Source of the DNA: Candidatus Undinarchaeales archaeon
GTDB lineage: Archaea > SpSt-1190 > JASMDC01
Direction of reading: 5' to 3'
Length of the DNA stretch: 64,000 nt
Assembly: GCA_030753015.1 (NCBI GenBank)
Contig: JASMDC010000002.1
Location: forward strand, 62,001-126,000
Shown here in pieces: positions 1 to 8,445 of this stretch; the stretch's first letter is position 1, and the number at the start of each line of letters is the position of its first letter. The translations under genes and the position numbers were made by a program. The notes under the pieces are model-generated. The model saw only the letters and a list, made by a program, of their open reading frames with translations, had not been told where the DNA came from and made no database searches.

Positions 1-786
1 CTCATGCTCTTTGTTGGCGAGTTCGGTCCAGTCGTAGTTACCGCTGGCCATTTCCTTCTTGGCGAACTCAGCGATGCCCCATATGAACGCGGCCACCGCG
101 ACGTCCTCCTCGGCAGTGAGCTGGGCGTCGGGGCAGCGCACCTCCACGGTCCCCTTGAGCCGGTCGGAGTCCTTCTCTCCGGCGATGACGACCCCGCGGC
201 CGTCCCAGCGCTCGCGCTTGAAGCTCAGGACCTCGGAGTGGGCCCGGTCCTCGTCGCCGTACACCACCGGATCGTTCGGGATGGTGCGGCCGTACTGCGT
301 ACCGCCCATATTGGTGGAGTATATGCGGGCGTCCTTGCACCACTTACCCAGTGTGCCCTTCTTTGGCGAGTTGGAGGCGAGGGCGATGATCTCGGGGAGG
401 TGGGCCCGCAGGGCCTTGGTGACGAACAGCGCCTCACGGTCGTCGGCAGCGCCGACGTGGGTGTGCATGGCCATGTAGCCGCCCTTGTCCGGATGGCGTG
501 CTGCGGTCATGATCTTGTAGCCGCGGCCGGTGGCCTCGTCACGTACCTTCGTGACCATCTCTTTCATTTCGGTGTTCAGGTCAGTTAGGTTTTCGTAGGG
601 GTGCGAGTTGATCTCGATACCCCAAACGCTGAATCCGAGCGCTGACGGGTAGTCGTGGTTGATACGGTCGTCGCTGCACGCGTTCTCGATCGAAGTGCAG
701 TCAACGGGATTGCCATTGGGATCGACGATGATGAACTCCTTCTCCATGCCGATGGTGTGGCCGTCGTTCAGCTTGCCCCACGACAT
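1..786 (-). CDS. Glutamate-cysteine ligase family 2 (GCS2) protein, C-terminus cut by window edge
   Basis: The ATG at 786 opens a frame that stays open to the window edge (262 residues visible). Near the N-terminus is GMEKEF (residues 13-18), typical of the GCS2/YbdK carboxylate-amine ligase fold. It is followed by GIEINSHPYENL (56-67), HTHVG (108-112) and a VEVRCPDAQ segment. Family members join an amino acid to the gamma-carboxyl of glutamate or a related acid using ATP. The real substrate cannot be read from sequence. The start lies 3 nt after the stop of the ATP-grasp ligase gene upstream, so the two are co-transcribed and probably act in one peptide-like pathway. The C-terminus is missing only because the window ends. 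Confidence 0.8.
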   Translation of the reverse strand, partial: MSWGKLNDGHTIGMEKEFIIVDPNGNPVDCTSIENACSDDRINHDYPSALGFSVWGIEINSHPYENLTDLNTEMKEMVTKVRDEATGRGYKIMTAARHPDKGGYMAMHTHVGAADDREALFVTKALRAHLPEIIALASNSPKKGTLGKWCKDARIYSTNMGGTQYGRTIPNDPVVYGDEDRAHSEVLSFKRERWDGRGVVIAGEKDSDRLKGTVEVRCPDAQLTAEEDVAVAAFIWGIAEFAKKEMASGNYDWTELANKEHE

Positions 787-788
787 GA

Positions 789-1781
789 TCATTCCCCTCC
801 GTGGAACTCTTTCTCCAGCTCCACCGAATACTCGACGATCTGGCGCACTGCGTCCCTGCCATGGCCGGTGCTGCGCTCGAGATTGTAGAATCCACCAGGG
901 GCGGAGTTAAGTTCCAGCACGATGTAGTCGACGTTACCGTCCTTATCGTATCGCTCCAGGATGTCCACACCGGAGAAGTGCAGGCCGTCACCCATGGCCT
1001 TCACGGCCTCGACCGCCAGCTCTGCGACCTTCTGGTATTCATTATCAGGGACCTTCTCTCCATGGCCACCGTTGTGGATGTTAGTGATCCAGTCGTTGTT
1101 GACACGATACATGGCGCCGATGCACTCGTCGCCCACCACGTATGCCCGGATGTCCCGAAAGCTCTGGTGCGGCCAGTACTTGAACACGTCCTCCTGGACG
1201 ATGTCCGTGCCCAGATTCACCTGCTTGAGCGCCTCTTCGGCGGTGTCCACCTTGCGGATGCCCTTGCCGCCGAAACCATTGGAGGGCTTGAGCACGTAGG
1301 GGCCCTCGACACGTTCGCAGAACTCACGGATATCATCGTAAGAATGAGGGATGACCGTCTCGGCCACGGGCACATCGGCCTGCTCCAGCAGCTGCTGGGT
1401 GCGCACCTTGCTCCCAGTGACCGGGTACATGTCCGGATCGTTGAGAACAAGAGTGCCGTTGGCCTCGAACTCGCGCAGGATGCCCGAGGGGGGCCCGGCC
1501 ATGAAGTTGATAATGACGTCGGGATCGCCGCCCAGCTCCTTGCGGATCTTCTGCTTGACGTGGCCGCCGCCGCTGTAGTGCTTGGGGAACTTCGCGTGCG
1601 CGCCGCGTACGCCGTCCATGGAGTTGACCGCTTCATCGAAGTACCGTCCCAAGGAGGAGTTCATGGAGTTGTCGATATTGTCATGATAGAGCACCTTGAT
1701 GGACTCGTCATCGAGTTCGAACCCGGTGAGCTTGTCCAACAGGTCGCGCCAACCGCTTATCGTGGCCACTTCCTGTGACAT
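789..1781 (-). CDS. RimK-like ATP-grasp ligase
   Basis: A 330-residue ATP-grasp protein. It has a glycine-rich nucleotide loop (KPSNGFGGKGI, about residues 165-175) and a C-terminal metal and phosphate site (LELNSAPGG, near 300). It resembles the RimK/glutathione-synthetase-like ligases that form amide bonds to glutamate or peptides through acyl phosphates. It is the first gene of a pair with the GCS2 homologue. The start is uncertain: a GTG at 1850 would add 23 residues but has no ribosome-binding site and lies just beside a TATA-like element (1860-1868). I therefore prefer ATG 1781. A short out-of-frame ATG reading (1813) with a better Shine-Dalgarno lies in the leader; its meaning is unclear. 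The substrate is unknown. Confidence 0.78.
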   Translation of the reverse strand: MSQEVATISGWRDLLDKLTGFELDDESIKVLYHDNIDNSMNSSLGRYFDEAVNSMDGVRGAHAKFPKHYSGGGHVKQKIRKELGGDPDVIINFMAGPPSGILREFEANGTLVLNDPDMYPVTGSKVRTQQLLEQADVPVAETVIPHSYDDIREFCERVEGPYVLKPSNGFGGKGIRKVDTAEEALKQVNLGTDIVQEDVFKYWPHQSFRDIRAYVVGDECIGAMYRVNNDWITNIHNGGHGEKVPDNEYQKVAELAVEAVKAMGDGLHFSGVDILERYDKDGNVDYIVLELNSAPGGFYNLERSTGHGRDAVRQIVEYSVELEKEFHGGE

Positions 1782-1944
1782 CGATGAGCTGATGGGCACG
1801 TTAGTTTGCGCATAGGTATTCCCTATTCCTTTGGATGTAAAGAGCTGCACGTCCCGGTGTTTTTAAAGATTTCGAAACCGTGCGGTAGTAACACTTAATA
1901 TATCTCCCCCCGAAACACTGACGGCGGCCAATCCCGGCCATAGT

Positions 1945-1954
1945 CTTTTATATC
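1945..1954 (+). promoter_or_regulatory. TATA element of the glycosyltransferase-truA unit
   Basis: CTTTTATATC, centred 27 nt upstream of the GTG at 1976. This is the spacing expected if transcription begins on the start codon (leaderless mRNA). Confidence 0.6.
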
Positions 1955-1975
1955 TCGGCTTGGTCTTGAAAGGCC

Positions 1976-2692
1976 GTGCGCATCTCCATCGTCATACCGG
2001 CACATGACGAGGAAGGAGTGCTTGAGGAGATCGTCGAGGCCGTGATAGCGGGTACCTCGGAGCTCGACCGTGAGGTCGTGGTCGTGGACGACGTGTCCTC
2101 GGACCGGACCGGTGCCATCGCTGACGAGCTTGCGGTCCGGTACCCCGAGGTCAGAGTTCTCCATCGAACGAAGGACAACTCATTCGGTAATGCCCTACGA
2201 CATGGGCTGGCGAACGCAGAGGGAGAGGTTGTTATCCCCGTGATGGCCGACATGTGCGACGATGTGGCTACCATCTCCCGCATGGCTAAAGTAGCAGAGG
2301 AAACAGGAGTGGCCTTTGTGGTGGGCTCCCGGTACATGCCGGGTGGAGGCACTGTGGACCAGCCGAGGCTCAAGGGGTTGTTCTCACACACCTACTCGAG
2401 GATCTACTCGTTGATGTCGGGACACGCCATCACCGATATAACCAACGCCTTCAAGGCCTACCGGCGCGACGCTATCGAAGGGCTAGATCTTGATTCGGAC
2501 TGGTTCGATATCTCGGTGGAGATCCCGTCACGCATCCTTTTCGAGCGTAGTGGCGACTTCCGTGAGGTGCCGACGATCTGGACTGGACGCGCTGTCGGTG
2601 AGAGCAAGTTCAAGTTGTTCACCATGGGTAAGAATTACGTGCGCTGGCTCATCTTCGTCCTCCGTCATCGGTTCAGTGGTCGGTCGCGATGA
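1976..2692 (+). CDS. Family 2 glycosyltransferase (dolichyl-phosphate mannosyltransferase-like)
   Basis: 238 residues with the GT-A beginning ISIVIPAHDEE, the VVDDVSSDRT metal and nucleotide loop near 37-46, and a GSRYMPGG segment near 115. This is the pattern of DPM1-like enzymes that move a sugar from a nucleotide to a polyprenyl phosphate. It has no clear C-terminal membrane helices, so it resembles the short, soluble form. The GTG start sits 27 nt from the TATA centre and is probably leaderless. Its last codons overlap truA by 4 nt (ATGA), showing translational coupling to an unrelated tRNA enzyme. A role in glycolipid or N-glycan assembly is inference; the large secreted proteins in this window would be possible clients. 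Confidence 0.82.
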   Translation: MRISIVIPAHDEEGVLEEIVEAVIAGTSELDREVVVVDDVSSDRTGAIADELAVRYPEVRVLHRTKDNSFGNALRHGLANAEGEVVIPVMADMCDDVATISRMAKVAEETGVAFVVGSRYMPGGGTVDQPRLKGLFSHTYSRIYSLMSGHAITDITNAFKAYRRDAIEGLDLDSDWFDISVEIPSRILFERSGDFREVPTIWTGRAVGESKFKLFTMGKNYVRWLIFVLRHRFSGRSR

Positions 2693-3465
2693 TCGCGCTC
2701 AAGCTGTTCTATAACGGAGAGGGATTTCATGGTTCACAGGTGCAACCCGAGGTACGAACCGTCGCGGGCGAGCTTGAGCGAGCGCTCGCATCCCTGGGTG
2801 CGACACAACGGGTACGGCTGGCATCGCGCACGGACCGGGGCGTCTCGGCCCTAGAACAGGTGGCCTGCTTTGAGCCTCCATCAGAAGGATTCCATCCAGG
2901 TGCTCTCAACGACCGCCTCCCCGACGATATCTGGGTATGGTCCTGGGCCGATGTCGATGAGAGCTTCAGGCCACGACACGCAACCGGTAAAGAGTACGTG
3001 TACGTCCATCCGGCACGGCTCGACGCTGACGCTGCACTCAAAGCAGCGACCATGCTCAAGGGGGAGCACGACTTCACCAATCTCAGCCGTCATGATGACC
3101 GCAGCACTCTCCGGACCCTGGATACAGTGGATGTGACGACCGGTGACTGCACGGTGTTCACGTTCCGGGCCTCGTCCTTCCTCCACGAGATGGTGCGTCG
3201 GTGCGTTACTTTGCTGGCCCGTGTTGGGGGTGGTGAGGCGGGCATTGACGCTGTGGCACGGGCGCTCGATCCTGATGCGACGGTGAATATCCCTCCAGCT
3301 GATCCACGCTGGCTCTACCTTTCCCGTATCTGGTACCGGGATGAGCCCGTGTGGCGTGATTTCGGGCCCGGTCGAGAAGCGGTGCGACGTTTCGTCCGTC
3401 GGATGGCGGAGGAGGCACGAGCACGACAGGGATTAGCGGGATTGGTGCTCTCTCGACTGGATTAG
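2689..3465 (+). CDS. truA: tRNA pseudouridine synthase A
   Basis: 258 residues. The catalytic motif ASRTDRGVSA (Asp near residue 49) is intact, as are the downstream FRASSFLHEMVRR and the C-terminal PADPRWLYL segments of the TruA family. TruA converts uridines at 38-40 of the tRNA anticodon arm to pseudouridine. The gene starts inside the end of the glycosyltransferase (ATGA overlap). It ends convergently with the Lon-like lipoprotein gene, the two stop codons overlapping by a few bases, so there is no spacer for a classical terminator. Confidence 0.93.
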   Translation: MIALKLFYNGEGFHGSQVQPEVRTVAGELERALASLGATQRVRLASRTDRGVSALEQVACFEPPSEGFHPGALNDRLPDDIWVWSWADVDESFRPRHATGKEYVYVHPARLDADAALKAATMLKGEHDFTNLSRHDDRSTLRTLDTVDVTTGDCTVFTFRASSFLHEMVRRCVTLLARVGGGEAGIDAVARALDPDATVNIPPADPRWLYLSRIWYRDEPVWRDFGPGREAVRRFVRRMAEEARARQGLAGLVLSRLD

Positions 3466-4181
3466 GGCTCCTGGCGTGGTGGCGAGAGCACTCCCTGGGC
3501 GAGGTCGGAGATGTTCCCGACCGTGCGTACACGGATCCCTGGGCATGCTTCAGCAACGGGAAGGTCGCGCTGGACGAGGCGGACCTGGCCGGTCACAGGA
3601 TCCTGGCGTTCTTCCCATGTGACGACCTGGGCGTTCTCCTCGGCAACCCACAGCTCGCGCAGTCCTGCATCCAGGACCGCAGCGCACTTCGACGGGAGCT
3701 GAGCAACGCCCATGAGCGATCCGTCAGGGCGCACACCCGCGCTCACCGTGGTCCCCTCCCGCGGAACAGTACCATTGATAGCACAGGTCATGAGCAGGGC
3801 GAGGGCTGCACCGCCAGACCGCCCCACGAGCGAGGCGTTGTGGTCCGTTTCGACCGTCACACCCCTCTCTTCGAGTGAAGCGGACAGTAAAGTGCTCGCC
3901 ACGATCCGTGCCGAGTTGAACGCCTCTAGGAACGCCTCGTCGCCCGTGACGTCCACACTGTCCGTGTCGGAATCCGTCCGAACGCTGACCGTGAGCGAGA
4001 TCATCATCCCCTCTACTGGTGTGTTCTCCTTGAGGATGACGCCCGGGATCCCCAGAGTGCAGGAGCGGGAAGTTATCGGAGCTCCTGAGGACGGACCGGG
4101 CGAGCTACTGAGACACCCGACGACGAGCAAGCAAAGAGAGAGGACGACTGAGGTACTATGTCCGCACGCGGGGAGGATCAT
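3462..4181 (-). CDS. Secreted Lon-like (S16) serine protease lipoprotein
   Basis: 239 residues. An N-terminal hydrophobic stretch ends in a lipobox-like VVGC (near residue 23), so the mature protein is probably lipid-anchored outside the cell. The rest matches only the proteolytic domain of Lon: GRSGGAALAL carries the candidate nucleophile Ser (Lon has G-P-S-A-G), and SKCAAVLDAG holds the Lys of the Ser/Lys dyad. There is no AAA+ ATPase domain, so it would be an ATP-independent extracytoplasmic protease or a trapped, non-degrading relative. It is the last gene of the long operon that contains srp54 and ftsY and overlaps the preceding membrane-protein gene by 4 nt. The link to protein export is inference. 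Confidence 0.75.
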   Translation of the reverse strand: MILPACGHSTSVVLSLCLLVVGCLSSSPGPSSGAPITSRSCTLGIPGVILKENTPVEGMMISLTVSVRTDSDTDSVDVTGDEAFLEAFNSARIVASTLLSASLEERGVTVETDHNASLVGRSGGAALALLMTCAINGTVPREGTTVSAGVRPDGSLMGVAQLPSKCAAVLDAGLRELWVAEENAQVVTWEERQDPVTGQVRLVQRDLPVAEACPGIRVRTVGNISDLAQGVLSPPRQEP

Positions 4182-4606
4182 TCTTGATCCACCGGACCGC
4201 TCTTCTCAGGATCCGCGGACTTCTTAAGGCGCTCGTCCCCGGATTCCACATCCTTTTCGTCCATACCATCACCCTTCTCGATAATAACGCGGGTCAGCTC
4301 AGCGGCCGCAGAGTACAGCTCATTGATCCTCTCGCTAGTCGTCGTGAGGCCGAGCCAGCGCATCGTGCTCCGAGAAACGCAGACGAGCCCGAAAGAGACA
4401 GGGACGGTGAGCACAACAGCATAGTCGCTCTGGGACGCGCCCTCCCAAAGGGTAAAGTACGCGAGCATCCCTGTGCTGAACACCGCCATCTCAGCCCACT
4501 CCCACCCGTGTCGGAGGAAGCCAATACTGCGGTTCGCGAAGATGTAACCGAAGAACATCCCGGTCATCCAGCCGAGGACGAAGATAAAAGTCGCACCGAA
4601 GAACAT
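4178..4606 (-). CDS. Small membrane protein of unknown function, three predicted helices
   Basis: 142 residues. Hydrophobic segments at about 1-23, 37-55 and 62-80 are followed by a polar, acidic/lysine-rich C-terminal half (about 95-142), probably cytoplasmic. I recognise no family. It starts 9 nt after srp54 and overlaps the Lon-like lipoprotein gene by an ATGA. The three are therefore probably made from one message, which suggests a role at the membrane near the export machinery. Confidence 0.6.
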   Translation of the reverse strand: MFFGATFIFVLGWMTGMFFGYIFANRSIGFLRHGWEWAEMAVFSTGMLAYFTLWEGASQSDYAVVLTVPVSFGLVCVSRSTMRWLGLTTTSERINELYSAAAELTRVIIEKGDGMDEKDVESGDERLKKSADPEKSGPVDQE

Positions 4607-4615
4607 CGGCCATCC

Positions 4616-5965
4616 CTAGCCAAGACCGGGGAATCCGCCACCGCCCAGCTGCTTCATGACTTTTGACATATCCCCGCGGAACCGGCGCTTCTTCATCATT
4701 TTGATGAGCTTCTTGGACTGGTTGAAGTGGTTCACCAGTTCTTTGATCTCTTCGACCTTGGTTCCTGATCCTTGTGCGACGCGCTCCATTCGGGACCTGT
4801 TCAGGCGCTTTGGTTCCCGCAGCTCGTCGACGGTCATGGAGTCGAGGATGAAGCGGTACTTTTCCAGCTTCTCCTCGCTAGCGGAGAGCAGTTCGTCGGG
4901 AAGCTGGGCGCCGCCCATGCCCAGGAGCTCGAACACCTGCTTCAGGGGACCCATGCTCCGGGCGGCCTCCAGCTGGTCGTAGAACTCCACCAGCGTGTAG
5001 TCGCCCTTCATAAACGCCTCGGGATCCAGCTCGGTCTCCTCAACGGCCTCTTTTGCTTTTTCCAGCAGGGTGCTTATGTCCCCCATTCCTAGGAGGCGTG
5101 AGACGAACTTGGCAGGATCGAAGAGTTCCAGATCCTGGGGAAACTCGCCCGTACCGATGAACTTGACCGGTGCATCGGTGACGGAACACGCCGACAGTGC
5201 ACCTCCACCTTTTGCTGTACCATCGAGCTTCGTGATGACCACTCCGGTGACGCCCACGTTCTCGTGGAAGGCCTGGGCCTGGGCCCGGGCACCTTGGCCG
5301 ATGTCCCCCGAGAGCACCAGGAGTACCTCATGAGGCTTGAATTTGATGTTCAGGGCCTTGACCTCGGAGATGAGAGCGCTGTCCAGGCCGTCGCGGCCAG
5401 CGGTATCGACGATGATGACGTCGTACTTGTCGTCGAAGTGCTCCAGACCCTCGTTGAGGATGCGGACGGGATCGTCCGCCTTCGGATCACCGAACACAGG
5501 TACATCGATCTTCTTGCCCAGCTGGGCCAGCTGCTCGTAGGCTGCAGGTCGCCAGGTGTCCGTGCCGATGATGCACGAGGCAAGTCCCTTCTTCTTGAAG
5601 TAGAGCGCGAGCTTGGAACAGGTCGTGGTCTTGCCCGAACCGAAGAGACCGAGGAGCATGATGCGCATAGGGCGGTGCCGGAGGTTGATGTCGGGCGAGG
5701 TCCCTAGGAAGGTGACCAGCTCCTCGTAGAGGACGTTGATGATGTGCTCGCGCTTGGAGAGCGTACCGGCGGGCGGTTTCTCGAGGGCTTTCTCCTTGAT
5801 GGAGGTGGTCAGGGAGAGCACGAGCTTGATATCAACATCGGACATGATCAGCGCACGTTGGATGTCACGCACAATCTCTTCGATGAAAGCCTCATCGATC
5901 CAGGAGGACTTAGCCACCTTTTGCATGACGGCGCGTAGTGATGATCCCAGGTTGTCCAGTACCAA
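4616..5965 (-). CDS. srp54: Signal recognition particle GTPase SRP54
   Basis: 449 residues in the usual N-G-M order. The N domain is helical (1-95). The G domain has the P-loop GLFGSGKTTT (about 106-115; Phe where Gln is more usual), DTWRPAA, DTAGRD and TKLDGTAKGGGAL. The methionine-rich M domain (about 300-440) binds 7S RNA and signal sequences, with MERVAQGSG and a basic KKLIKMMKKRR stretch. It delivers nascent membrane and secreted proteins to FtsY at the membrane. Its receptor gene ftsY ends one base before its start, so both halves of the targeting GTPase pair are made together. Confidence 0.96.
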   Translation of the reverse strand: MVLDNLGSSLRAVMQKVAKSSWIDEAFIEEIVRDIQRALIMSDVDIKLVLSLTTSIKEKALEKPPAGTLSKREHIINVLYEELVTFLGTSPDINLRHRPMRIMLLGLFGSGKTTTCSKLALYFKKKGLASCIIGTDTWRPAAYEQLAQLGKKIDVPVFGDPKADDPVRILNEGLEHFDDKYDVIIVDTAGRDGLDSALISEVKALNIKFKPHEVLLVLSGDIGQGARAQAQAFHENVGVTGVVITKLDGTAKGGGALSACSVTDAPVKFIGTGEFPQDLELFDPAKFVSRLLGMGDISTLLEKAKEAVEETELDPEAFMKGDYTLVEFYDQLEAARSMGPLKQVFELLGMGGAQLPDELLSASEEKLEKYRFILDSMTVDELREPKRLNRSRMERVAQGSGTKVEEIKELVNHFNQSKKLIKMMKKRRFRGDMSKVMKQLGGGGFPGLG

Positions 5966-5966
5966 T

Positions 5967-6887
5967 TTACTCCTCCTCCTCCTCTTGTGTCGTTGAAGTT
6001 ATCTGTTCGATGAACCACTGGGGATCGAAGGATTCCAGGTCCTCATACTCCTGGCCTGTCCCGATGAACACGATCGGGCTACGCGTGACGTACGAGATGG
6101 AGAGCGAGGAGCCTCCTTTGGCATCAACGTCCACCTTGGTGAGCACGATACCATCGATGCCTACCTTCTCCTTGAAGGTCTTGGCCTGCTCGACGGCGTC
6201 GTTGCCCGTGAGCGCGTCGCCGACGAACATCACGAAGTCGGGGTGGTTCACTCGGATGATCTTCTCCAGTTCGTCCATGAGGTTGACGTTCGTCTGGATA
6301 CGGCCCGCGGTGTCCACCAGCACTACATCGATGCCCTTGGCCTCAGCGTGGCGAATGGCGTCGAAGCATACAGCGGCGGCGTCAGCCCCGTAGTCGTGCT
6401 TTATGACCCGTATGCCCAGGTTACGGCCGTGGACCTCCAGCTGCTCTAGAGCGGCGGCCCTGAACGTGTCGGCCGCGGCGAACACGACGCTTTTACCATT
6501 ATCCATGAGGAAACGGCCCACCTTGGCGATGGATGTTGTCTTGCCGGTGCCGTTGATACCAACGAACATGACGATGAATGGTTGCTTCTTCCCGGTCTCG
6601 GAAATAAAGTCCAGTGGACGGTCCAGGCTCTCGGTAATGACGTCCACTAGGGCCCGCTGCACGCTCTCGATAATGGCACCCCGGCGGATTCGGCTCCCTA
6701 CAAGAGATCCTCGGACCTCATCACACACCCGCTCGGCCACTTCGAGAGCGACATCGTTCTCGAGGAGTGCCATCTGGAGCTCCCAGAGCGGATCAGCGAG
6801 ATCCTGCTCACTGACCTCCTTGTCAAGGACCACCGAGGAGAATCCCGAGACGACCTTGTCGAGCTTGGAGCGGAGCGAGGCGAACAC
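5967..6887 (-). CDS. ftsY: Signal recognition particle receptor FtsY
   Basis: 306 residues, the short archaeal form without a long acidic A domain. The N domain (1-95) precedes the GTPase domain with GINGTGKTTSIAK, DTFRAAALEQL, DTAGRIQTN and TKVDVDAKGG. The protein ends in a run of five glutamates. It docks SRP54-ribosome complexes at the membrane. It lies between prefoldin alpha and srp54 in the same operon. Confidence 0.95.
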   Translation of the reverse strand: MFASLRSKLDKVVSGFSSVVLDKEVSEQDLADPLWELQMALLENDVALEVAERVCDEVRGSLVGSRIRRGAIIESVQRALVDVITESLDRPLDFISETGKKQPFIVMFVGINGTGKTTSIAKVGRFLMDNGKSVVFAAADTFRAAALEQLEVHGRNLGIRVIKHDYGADAAAVCFDAIRHAEAKGIDVVLVDTAGRIQTNVNLMDELEKIIRVNHPDFVMFVGDALTGNDAVEQAKTFKEKVGIDGIVLTKVDVDAKGGSSLSISYVTRSPIVFIGTGQEYEDLESFDPQWFIEQITSTTQEEEEE

Positions 6888-6899
6888 TTTGCTCAGCCG

Positions 6900-7331
6900 T
6901 TAGACCTGCTCGTCGGCCTTGATGGCCGTGGCCATGGACTGGATGTCCTTCTGGAGCATCTCCATGGCCTGCGAGATCTTCTTGAGGTTATTCTCGATGG
7001 TCGAGCGGTTATTCTCAAGACGGTCGAGATGGCCTTGGAGGATCTTCTTGCTGTCCTTGGTGCTCTTGCGCATCACGATGTTCGCACCTACGTGGACCAG
7101 CACGTTCTTGCGGTCTGATACGTTCGCACGGACGTACACATCAGGTCCTAGTGGTACGAGCACTCCCTTGTCGATGGCATTCATCTCATCGAGCGCTACC
7201 TTCGTGGTGGTGAGCTCGGAGAGGCTCTCGAGCACTATAGTGAGCTGTTCTTGGAAGCCCTGAGCCTGGTTCTTGAGGAGCTCGAGCTCGAGCAGCTTTT
7301 CTTGGAGCGCTCGCTTCTGCTCATCGTTCAT
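6900..7331 (-). CDS. pfdA: Prefoldin alpha subunit
   Basis: 143 residues. Two long coiled-coil arms (about 1-50 and 95-140) flank a central beta segment (VLVPLGPDVYVRANV, about 57-71), the layout of prefoldin alpha. The hexamer of two alpha and four beta subunits holds unfolded chains for the thermosome. The start overlaps the end of the eL20 gene by 4 nt. Its place between eL20 and ftsY is common in Euryarchaeota. Confidence 0.92.
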   Translation of the reverse strand: MNDEQKRALQEKLLELELLKNQAQGFQEQLTIVLESLSELTTTKVALDEMNAIDKGVLVPLGPDVYVRANVSDRKNVLVHVGANIVMRKSTKDSKKILQGHLDRLENNRSTIENNLKKISQAMEMLQKDIQSMATAIKADEQV

Positions 7332-7510
7332 TGCTCATCCACCTTGGTGATCGCATCGATGTTGATGGCAGTGCGCTTGGTCTTGTGCTTGCTCCCCAGA
7401 AGGGAGTAGACGAGCTCTTTGGCGTCGTCCTTGTTCTCGGCGGTCACCGTCTTGGTGAACGGCATGACGTTGCGTCCCATCCGGAACGAACCTTTCACGG
7501 AATATTGCAT
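7328..7510 (-). CDS. rplX: 50S ribosomal protein eL20 (LX/L18a)
   Basis: 60 residues starting MQYSVKGSFRMG, the whole length of the single-domain archaeal LX protein. A TTG farther upstream (7525) would add five residues. However, GGAGGT at 7519-7524 is correctly spaced (8 nt) from ATG 7510, so the shorter form is chosen. The gene lies between aif6 and pfdA and overlaps pfdA by 4 nt. Confidence 0.9.
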   Translation of the reverse strand: MQYSVKGSFRMGRNVMPFTKTVTAENKDDAKELVYSLLGSKHKTKRTAINIDAITKVDEQ

Positions 7511-7528
7511 GTCATCTACCTCCAATGA

Positions 7529-8197
7529 TCATATGAACCCGAGTGCTTCGTCGATACGCGCGAGCTCCGGTCCGGTCGTTTCTTTTCCCACTATGAATCC
7601 AGTGCTATTGGCCAGGAGCCCCGTCCCCACATAAGGGGAACCGCGGTTCACTGAGCCGATCTCCACGGGCACTTTCATGATCTTCTCGATAAGGTCCAGG
7701 TCCTTGTCCGCAGCGTCCGGGGAAACGATGACTCCTCGGTTCGTGGCACAGGCCAGCGAGCCGATGAGGGGTACGCTCGAAATGGGACTGGTCGTGATCT
7801 TGACGCTGAGAGTGTCCCGGATCGTGTCCAGGGCAGAGCCCTCTATCCGGGGATCCACAAGTGCAGTGCTATCGTTGACGAGCATGAGGTTGCCCAGAGC
7901 GGTGAACTCGCTCGGCACCACTCCCACTTCCACCTTGAGCCGTGATCGTAGGCCCTCGATCTCACGTTCTTTGGTGATGGACGGTACGAGGACGCCGTTG
8001 GAATTCGCGACACAGAACAATCCCAAGAGAGGGGAGTTGGACACGATGGTCGGCATTACTGGTACGTCGAGGGTCTTCTTCAGGGTCTTTATCACTCGTG
8101 CTTTCAGATTCGTAGGCACGAGAGTGTAGGCATCAGTGCACAGAGCGAAAATCCCGATGTAATCGCTGTTGTTGATCTGGACCTTCGCCACGTGCAC
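7529..8197 (-). CDS. eif6: Translation initiation factor aIF6
   Basis: 222 residues made of the repeated alpha/beta units of the pentein-like IF6 fold (NSPLLGLFCVANSNGVLVP, ALGNLMLVNDSTALV, LIGSLACATNRGVIVSP, YVGTGLLANSTGFIVG). aIF6 binds the large ribosomal subunit and prevents early joining with the 30S. GTG at 8197 is the likely start, with a GGGGAG sequence about 12 nt upstream. It sits between eL31 and eL20, the usual archaeal order. Confidence 0.95.
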   Translation of the reverse strand: MHVAKVQINNSDYIGIFALCTDAYTLVPTNLKARVIKTLKKTLDVPVMPTIVSNSPLLGLFCVANSNGVLVPSITKEREIEGLRSRLKVEVGVVPSEFTALGNLMLVNDSTALVDPRIEGSALDTIRDTLSVKITTSPISSVPLIGSLACATNRGVIVSPDAADKDLDLIEKIMKVPVEIGSVNRGSPYVGTGLLANSTGFIVGKETTGPELARIDEALGFI

Positions 8198-8221
8198 TGG
8201 ACCATCACGCTCCCCGGAGGA

Positions 8222-8445
8222 CTACTCCTTCGCTTCCTTCTTCTCGGCCTTGGGCTTATCCTCGGCCTTCTTGGTAGGTGCCTTCTTCTCGGCCTTGGGC
8301 TTATCCTCGGTCTTCTTGGCAGGTGCCTTCTTCTCGGCCTTGGGTTTATCCTCGGTCTTCTTGGCAGGTGCCTTCTTCTCGACCTTGGGCTTGTCCTCGG
8401 TCTTCTTGGCAGGCGCCTTCTTCTCGGCCTTGGGGACAGCCTTGA
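8222..8445 (-). repeat. 45-bp tandem repeats coding the eL31 tail
   Basis: About four and a half copies of a 45-bp unit encode KAEKKAPAKKTEDKP with small substitutions (A to V, A to T, T to A). The repeats keep the reading frame. Confidence 0.85.

Noticed and set aside
801-1778. Long open frame antisense to the ATP-grasp ligase
   Set aside because: The opposite strand codes a protein with clear ATP-grasp motifs; the antisense frame has no recognisable domain and arises from high G+C codon bias.
8222-8445. CRISPR-like or satellite repeat
   Set aside because: The 45-bp units have no spacers and keep the reading frame of eL31, so they are coding repeats.
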